A DNA stretch of 27,419 nt. Source: Burkholderiaceae bacterium (GTDB taxonomy: Bacteria; Pseudomonadota; Gammaproteobacteria; Burkholderiales; Burkholderiaceae_E). The stretch spans positions 1 through 27,419 of the forward strand of contig JACKLP010000017.1 of assembly GCA_024235875.1 (NCBI GenBank). Reading direction: 5' to 3'. Position numbers and translations under genes: made by a program. A model generated the notes under the pieces. It saw only the letters and a program-made list of their open reading frames with translations. It did not search any database and was not told the origin of the DNA. This document shows positions 22,654 through 27,419 of this stretch, piece by piece. How positions within the stretch are numbered: the first letter of the stretch is position 1; each line of letters starts with the position of its first letter.

Positions 22654-23937
22654 ATGATCACGAAACCGGAACCCGGCCGCGGCGCACTCGCCGCGATCCT
22701 CGTTGGCGCGGCCGTGATGCTCGCGCTTTCGACCGGCATGCGCCAGAGCATGGGCCTGCTGCAACCTGCCGTGTTGCGCGAGCTGCCGCTGACCGCGGCC
22801 GACTATTCGTTCGCGATCGCATTGCAGAACCTCGTCTGGGGACTGACCCAGCCGATCTTCGGCGCCCTCGTCGACCGCCACGGGGCGCGCCGGGTCGCCG
22901 CCGGCGGCGCCCTGTGCTACGGGCTCGGCCTGATGGTGGCGCGCTACTCGAGCAGCGTGCTGCCGTTCACGATCGGCTTGGGCGTGATCACCGGCATCGC
23001 GATGTCCTGCACCGGCTCGACGATCGCGATGGCGATCACCTCGCGCGCCGTAAGCCCGGCTCGACGCAGTCTCGCGATGGGCGTGGTCTCGGCCGCGGGC
23101 TCGGGCGGGCTGCTGTTCGTTTCGCCACTGGCCCAGCAGCTCATGGCAAGTGGCGGCTGGTCGCTCGCATTCGTGGGTTTCGCCGGACTCGCCGCCGTGA
23201 TGCTGCCGGCGGCAATGTTCGCCGGCGGCGTCGATGGCCGTGCTGCGGCCGAGACCGGCAGCGCGCAGAAGCAATCGGCCGCCGACGCGATCCGCGAAGC
23301 GGCGGCGCACCCCGGCTACGTCGTGATGGCGCTGGCCTATTTCGTCTGCGGCCTGCAGCTGGTCTTCCTGACCACCCACTTGCCCAACTATCTCGACGTC
23401 TGCGGGCTCGCACCCTCGGTGGCGGCGAGCACGCTCGCCTTGATCGGCCTGTTCAACGCCTTGGGTTCGCTCGCGTTCGGCTGGCTCGGGGGTCGCTACT
23501 CGAAGCGCCTACTATTGGGTGGCATCTACATGGCGCGCGCCATCATCGTGACGCTCTACTTCACGACGCCGCCGACGCCCGCGACGACCCTCCTGTTCGG
23601 GGCCGTGATGGGCTCGTTGTGGCTGGGCGTGATTCCGTTGGTCAACGGCCTGGTGATCGATATCTTCGGGATCCGCTACATGGCCACGCTGGTCGGGGTG
23701 GCTTTCTTCAGCCACCAGCTCGGCTCCTTCGTCGGCGCCTGGGGCGGCGGACTGGTGTTCTCGTGGCTGGGCTCCTACGAATGGGCCTGGCGCTTCACGG
23801 CCGGCATCAGCTTCGTTGCCGGCATCGCGCAGATGCGGATGAATCTCCGACCGATCGCTCGCAGCGCCGGGCCGACGGCGCTTCACGTCGGCGGGAATTC
23901 ATCGGATCATTTGGGCTCAATGGGGAATACGAGATGA
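22654..23937 (+). CDS. Major facilitator superfamily transporter, monocarboxylate/oxalate-like group
   Basis: A 427-residue MFS protein with 12 likely helices. GALVDRHGARR is the helix 2-3 loop signature, GVVSAAGSGGLLFVSPLAQ and NALGSLAFGWLGGRYSKR follow, and FFSHQLGSFVGAWGGG near the end is common in the MCT/OFA-like group of MFS carriers for organic acids. The stop overlaps the ATG of argC (ATGA, 23934-23937), so the two are made together. No strong ribosome site precedes the ATG at 22654, but the helical core begins at once and no alternative start looks better. Confidence 0.87.
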   Translation: MITKPEPGRGALAAILVGAAVMLALSTGMRQSMGLLQPAVLRELPLTAADYSFAIALQNLVWGLTQPIFGALVDRHGARRVAAGGALCYGLGLMVARYSSSVLPFTIGLGVITGIAMSCTGSTIAMAITSRAVSPARRSLAMGVVSAAGSGGLLFVSPLAQQLMASGGWSLAFVGFAGLAAVMLPAAMFAGGVDGRAAAETGSAQKQSAADAIREAAAHPGYVVMALAYFVCGLQLVFLTTHLPNYLDVCGLAPSVAASTLALIGLFNALGSLAFGWLGGRYSKRLLLGGIYMARAIIVTLYFTTPPTPATTLLFGAVMGSLWLGVIPLVNGLVIDIFGIRYMATLVGVAFFSHQLGSFVGAWGGGLVFSWLGSYEWAWRFTAGISFVAGIAQMRMNLRPIARSAGPTALHVGGNSSDHLGSMGNTR

Positions 23938-24875
23938 CACTGAAGGTCTATGTCGACGGGCAGCATGGCACCACCGGGCTGCAGATCGTAGAGGAACTGC
24001 GCCACCATCCCGATGTCTCGCTCATCGAGCTTCCGGCCGAACAACGCCGGGACCGGGACGCCCGCGCCGATCGCCTGAACCAGGCCGACGTCGCGATCCT
24101 GTGCCTGCCCGACGATGCCGCCATCGAGGCCGTCTCGATGATCGGTTCCGACCACACTCGCGTGATCGATGCGAGCACCGCGCATCGGATCGCGCCGGGA
24201 TGGGTGTTCGGCTTTCCGGAGCTCGATGCCGGACAGCGCGACCGGCTGCGCGGTGCGACCCGGATCGCCAACCCGGGCTGCTATGCCGTCGGCGCGATCT
24301 CCCTGTTGCGGCCGGTCATGGATGCCGCTGTATTCCGCCCGGACGTGGGGGTCACCATCATCGGCCTTTCAGGCTACACCGGCGGCGGCAAGGACCTCAT
24401 CGCCGTCCACGAGACCGACCCGGACCCGGAGCCGGCTGCTGTCTACGCGATGGGCATGAACCACAAGCACGTGCCCGAGATCATGGCTTACGGGCGGCTG
24501 GCGACCCGCCCGCTGTTCCTGCCCACGGTGGGCCATTACGCCCAGGGCATGCTGGTCTCGATTCCGTTTCGCGACACCGACCTGGCGCCGGGCGTGCCGG
24601 CGAGCGCGGTACTCGAGGCCCTGAGCGAGCGCTATCGAGACGAGGCCTTCATCTCGGTTCGGCCAGCCGACGATACCGGCTGGCTCGAGCGCGAGCGCTT
24701 TCTGCGCCCGGATCGGCTCAACGGCAGCAATCGGCTCGAGCAGGCCGTCTACTGGAACCCCAAGGCGGGCCAGGGGGTAATGATCTCGCGGCTCGACAAC
24801 CTGGGCAAAGGGGCGTCGCGCTCGGCCGTGCAACTGGTCAACCTGATCGGCGGCTTCCCCGAAGACCGGGCCTGA
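23934..24875 (+). CDS. argC: N-acetyl-gamma-glutamyl-phosphate reductase, type 2
   Basis: A 313-residue enzyme of arginine/ornithine synthesis that reduces N-acetyl-glutamyl phosphate to the semialdehyde with NADPH. The cofactor loop is GQHGTTG (9-15), the catalytic cysteine C116 is in NPGCYAVGA, and GLSGYTGGGKDLI and FLPTVGHYAQGM are family blocks. The short length (~310) is that of the type-2 ArgC branch. The start ATG overlaps the transporter stop, with GGGGAA about eight bases upstream. Pairing argC directly with an MFS carrier is not the usual arg gene arrangement. A related role on another N-acylated or glutamyl-phosphate substrate cannot be ruled out. Confidence 0.87.
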   Translation: MTLKVYVDGQHGTTGLQIVEELRHHPDVSLIELPAEQRRDRDARADRLNQADVAILCLPDDAAIEAVSMIGSDHTRVIDASTAHRIAPGWVFGFPELDAGQRDRLRGATRIANPGCYAVGAISLLRPVMDAAVFRPDVGVTIIGLSGYTGGGKDLIAVHETDPDPEPAAVYAMGMNHKHVPEIMAYGRLATRPLFLPTVGHYAQGMLVSIPFRDTDLAPGVPASAVLEALSERYRDEAFISVRPADDTGWLERERFLRPDRLNGSNRLEQAVYWNPKAGQGVMISRLDNLGKGASRSAVQLVNLIGGFPEDRA

Positions 24876-24925
24876 TCCCCGGCGGGTCGATCGGGCGCGC
24901 TCGTCCCCCGCCTCGGACCGCGCGT

Positions 24926-24945
24926 CGCGCCGCGGATGCGGCGCG
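24926..24945. terminator. GC-rich hairpin downstream of argC
   Basis: CGCGCCGC (24926-24933) and GCGGCGCG (24938-24945) are perfect arms with a 4-base loop, 50 bases after the argC stop. It is followed by alternating GC to about 24954. It may end the MFS-argC transcript; no T-run is present. Confidence 0.45.
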
Positions 24946-25067
24946 CGCGCGCGCATGGCGCAATCGGCCCCCATGATGACTGCGAGCGGATCGATCACGC
25001 CGGCAGCCGGGCTGCCCTTGCCCCGGATCGCGCCAGACGGCCGGGTGCCGCGCCGGCGGTCCGCGCC

Positions 25068-26342
25068 ATGAGCGTCGTCTTCGATATCCGCACCCTGTTC
25101 TTCTTCGGCGCGATGACCTGCGTCGTGTGCGCGATCACGCTGTTCAACCTGCGTCGCCTGCATCCGCCGTCCGAGGCGGCGATGCGCTGGGCGGCACTGG
25201 CCGAGGCCTGGCTGGGGGCCGCGATGATGCTGATCGCGCTACGCGGTGCGCTGCCCGACCTGCTCACCATTCCCGTGGCCAACGCGCTCGGCACCAGCGG
25301 CCCGGTCCTGATCTGGGCCGGGACGCGCCGATTGGTCCATGTCGAGCCGCGCAATGGCGTGACCGTCGCCGCCATCCTCGTGCTGGTGGGTCTGCAGTTT
25401 GCGCTGGGCACGAGTCTGGACATGCACGCCGAGCGAATCGCGCTGACCTCGCTCGCGCAGGGCGGCTTCGCGCTGGCGAGCGCGATGCTGCTGATGCGTC
25501 GGCGCGGCATCGACCCGGCGCTGCCCCTGCGCTGGGCGATCGGCTTCTCGAGCTTCTTTGCGCTGGTCCATGTGGCGCGACTGCTCCACCTCGCGGTGCG
25601 ACAGGATGTCGACGTCCGGCCGGACGGGATGATCGGCGGCTCGCTGGTGATGGTCATGGTGACGGCGATCTTCGCGCTGGCACCAATGGTCTACGCGATG
25701 GTGATCCTCGGACTGGTGTACAGCCGGCTTGGCGGCGAGTTGCGACAGATGGCGCGCAGCGACGCGCTGACCGGACTGATGACGCGCCGCAGCTTCTTCG
25801 AGGAAGGTCGCGAAGCGATCCAGCGGATGATCGCCAAGCGCCGGATGCCGGTGCTGATGATGCTCGACGTGGATCGCTTCAAGTCGATCAACGACGGTCA
25901 CGGTCATACGGTCGGCGACCGAGTACTGGCGCACGTCGCACGTGTCCTGCGGGATTCGGTTCCCGAGGGCGCGTTGCTCGCCCGCTATGGCGGCGAGGAG
26001 TTCTGCCTGCTGTTGGACTGCGAGCGCATGCGCGAGGCACTCGATCATGCGCAAGCGCTGAACGCGGCCGTGCGCTCGTCGCCCTACGCGCTCACTTCCA
26101 GGCGCGAACTGCAAACGACGATCTCGATCGGCATCGCCTTCGGTCCGGCCGAGGGCAGCTCGCTCGAGGCCTTGCTGATCACGGCCGACCGACGCCTGTT
26201 CGATGCCAAGGCCTGCGGCCGCGACTGCGTGATCGCCGATGACGCCCCGCTGGAGTTGCGGCGTGTCGGCCCGATGCGCACGGGCACCCTGTCGGTCACC
26301 CCCCTGTCACCCGACGACAAGGCCAGCTTCGCGACCATCTGA
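25068..26342 (+). CDS. Membrane-bound diguanylate cyclase (GGDEF)
   Basis: A 424-residue protein with six or seven membrane helices in the first ~220 residues and a C-terminal GGDEF domain. The domain starts at DALTGLMTRRSFF (232-244), the metal and substrate segment is DVDRFKSINDGHGH (267-280), and the active site is GGEEF (308-312), a form that is catalytically competent. It should make the second messenger cyclic di-GMP. The RxxD product-inhibition site normally found just before the active site is replaced by PEGA, so feedback inhibition is probably missing. The N-terminal sensor region does not match a MASE type I can name with confidence. The ATG at 25068 is chosen because it opens the first helix; the ribosome site is weak. 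Confidence 0.87.
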   Translation: MSVVFDIRTLFFFGAMTCVVCAITLFNLRRLHPPSEAAMRWAALAEAWLGAAMMLIALRGALPDLLTIPVANALGTSGPVLIWAGTRRLVHVEPRNGVTVAAILVLVGLQFALGTSLDMHAERIALTSLAQGGFALASAMLLMRRRGIDPALPLRWAIGFSSFFALVHVARLLHLAVRQDVDVRPDGMIGGSLVMVMVTAIFALAPMVYAMVILGLVYSRLGGELRQMARSDALTGLMTRRSFFEEGREAIQRMIAKRRMPVLMMLDVDRFKSINDGHGHTVGDRVLAHVARVLRDSVPEGALLARYGGEEFCLLLDCERMREALDHAQALNAAVRSSPYALTSRRELQTTISIGIAFGPAEGSSLEALLITADRRLFDAKACGRDCVIADDAPLELRRVGPMRTGTLSVTPLSPDDKASFATI

Positions 26343-26413
26343 GCGCGGCGGCGACGCGCGAAGGCCCGCCTCCGGGACCCCGCGCAGACGGCCTGCGGCG
26401 CGCGACGATCCGC

Positions 26414-27178
26414 TCAGGCGCGGCCCAGGCGGAATCCGCCATCGAGCACCAGCACCTCGCCGGTGGTGCGGGTAGCCCCGTCCCCGAGCCAGAATGCCAT
26501 CGCCGCGACGTCCTCGGGCCGAATGGTCTCGGCAAGCGCCGCGCGCGAGCGCCAGGCATCGCGCAGCGCGTTGTAGCGCTCCTCGCCGTGCCCTTGCTTG
26601 AGCCATTCGCCCTCGATGAAGCCCGGTGCGATCGCGTTGACCCGCACCTGCGGCCCGAGCGAGCGGGCCAACCCGGCCGTGAGCGCGTTGAGCGCGCCCT
26701 TCGATGCCATGTAGGCAAGGCTGGAGCCGGTGCCCATGAAGCTCGCGATCGACGACACGTTGACCACGGCGCCGGGCGGATTGGCCCGCAGCAGCGGCAG
26801 GAATGCGCGCGTCATCTGGTAGGGGCCGACCACATTGACATCGTAGATGGCATGGAAGTCGGCCGCATCGAGCAGATCGAGATTCTTCTGGTTCGCGAAC
26901 TTCGTGGTGCCCGCATTGTTCACCAGGACATCGGCCCGCCCGAACTCGGCCTCGACGCGGGCCGCGAAGCTGCGGCACTCCTCGTCGCTCGCCACGTTGG
27001 CCTGGACGATCAGCGCGGTGGCACCGTGCTCGCGACAACTGGCTGCCGTGGCCTGCGCCCCCTCCATGTCACGCGTGCAATTCACCACCACGTCGTATCC
27101 CGCCTGCGCGAACCGCACCGCGGTCGCGGCACCGGCGCCGCGCGATGAACCCGTGACCACACAGACCTTGCGTGACAT
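26414..27178 (-). CDS. Short-chain dehydrogenase/reductase (SDR)
   Basis: A 254-residue classical SDR. The cofactor motif is TGSSRGAG (9-16), NNAG is at 86-89, and the catalytic set is S142, Y155 and K159 (YMASK). The C-terminal TTGEVLVLDGGFRLG is typical of the FabG-like group, which reduces or oxidises keto or hydroxy groups of acyl thioesters, sugars or small alcohols. The ATG at 27176-27178 has AAGGAGA about seven bases upstream. It begins 28 bases after the stop of a ferredoxin reductase gene on the same strand, so the two are likely one operon, possibly for a catabolic or oxygenase pathway that continues to the right. It converges with the cyclase gene (71-base gap). Confidence 0.88.
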   Translation of the reverse strand: MSRKVCVVTGSSRGAGAATAVRFAQAGYDVVVNCTRDMEGAQATAASCREHGATALIVQANVASDEECRSFAARVEAEFGRADVLVNNAGTTKFANQKNLDLLDAADFHAIYDVNVVGPYQMTRAFLPLLRANPPGAVVNVSSIASFMGTGSSLAYMASKGALNALTAGLARSLGPQVRVNAIAPGFIEGEWLKQGHGEERYNALRDAWRSRAALAETIRPEDVAAMAFWLGDGATRTTGEVLVLDGGFRLGRA

Positions 27179-27206
27179 CTCCCGATCTCCTTGTTGTGGA
27201 AACACC

Positions 27207-27419
27207 TTACATGAACGATTTCAGCGGCACCGCCGGATCGATCGCCTGCGCGCGCGGCGCCGACTTGCCGCGCTCGAACATCTTGCGCGCGGCCAGATGG
27301 TCGGCCGGCGCGTTGATCGACTCCACGCACACCAGCGCGTCTCCCACGTAGTGCAGGATGGAGAAGCTCTCCGGCGTACTGCCCGGCCGGCGCAGGCGCT
27401 CGCCCTCGGGCGGCGCCAG
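27207..27419 (-). CDS. Ferredoxin reductase-type FAD oxidoreductase, C-terminal end (cut by window)
   Basis: Only the last 70 codons are visible; the start lies beyond the right edge. The segment VGDALVCVESINAPADHLAARKM and the end DPAVPLKSF are characteristic of the C-terminal reductase domain of rhodocoxin/benzoate-dioxygenase-type ferredoxin reductases (Reductase_C). Such proteins pass electrons from NAD(P)H through FAD to a ferredoxin for an oxygenase or P450. The NAD and FAD motifs cannot be seen. The gene is upstream of the SDR gene, so the neighbourhood to the right may encode an oxygenase pathway. Confidence 0.7.
   Translation of the reverse strand: MAPPEGERLRRPGSTPESFSILHYVGDALVCVESINAPADHLAARKMFERGKSAPRAQAIDPAVPLKSFM

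Noticed and set aside
24941..24954. Alternating GC run as a possible Z-DNA or origin element
   Set aside because: The run is short (about 14 bases) and overlaps a hairpin; at this base composition it is not notable on its own.

Overview
The window is chromosomal, very GC-rich DNA, by eye around two-thirds G+C, with dense coding on both strands. The gene content (HAAT-type amino acid ABC operon, tauABC, OlsB, RimK-like ligase with a 7TM inactive transglutaminase, BenC/rhodocoxin-type reductase tail) and codon style fit a betaproteobacterium, probably Burkholderiales. This assignment is inference, since no rRNA or other phylogenetic marker is present. I see no tRNA, rRNA, insertion sequence, prophage, CRISPR array or clear mark of recent transfer.

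Layout. 1-2019 (+): end of a membrane-anchored inactive transglutaminase overlapping a RimK-like ATP-grasp ligase. 2077-3264 (-): an MFS transporter. 3589-4395 (+): a secreted spherulin-4-like protein. 4403-8702 (-): a sulfur-flavoured stretch with an MddA-like methanethiol methyltransferase and tauABC, preceded by ypeA and a hidden 44-residue ORF coupled to it. 8762-9505 (+): an RluF-type pseudouridine synthase. 9524-15326 (-): a five-gene branched-chain-amino-acid-type ABC operon with tightly overlapping genes, followed downstream by olsB (ornithine lipid synthesis). olsB appears to have its own upstream site of three 11-bp-period repeats resembling a Pho box. 15405-16757 (-): MFS transporter. 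16972-17535 (+) and 17561-21206 (-): a murein endopeptidase (MepK type) convergent with an L,D-transpeptidase (YcbB/LdtD type). The transpeptidase is translationally coupled to an ornithine cyclodeaminase-family gene, and an unrecognised single-pass membrane protein with a histone-H1-like tail lies upstream. 21548-22489 (-): a DMT/EamA exporter. 22654-24875 (+): MFS transporter overlapping a type-2 argC. 25068-26342 (+): a membrane diguanylate cyclase. 26414-27419 (-): an SDR dehydrogenase preceded by the C-terminal end of a ferredoxin reductase.

Most of the window is ordinary metabolism and transport. The points most worth a second look are the Pho-box-like repeats in front of olsB, the unknown membrane protein at 20199-21206 with its palindrome-rich upstream region, the structured leader in front of mepK, the coupling of ornithine cyclodeaminase to an L,D-transpeptidase, and the small coupled ORF in front of ypeA. 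I did not find convincing evidence of a wholly new multi-gene system. Ornithine/glutamate chemistry recurs (ATP-grasp ligase, olsB, cyclodeaminase, argC), but nothing in the sequence proves these genes act together.
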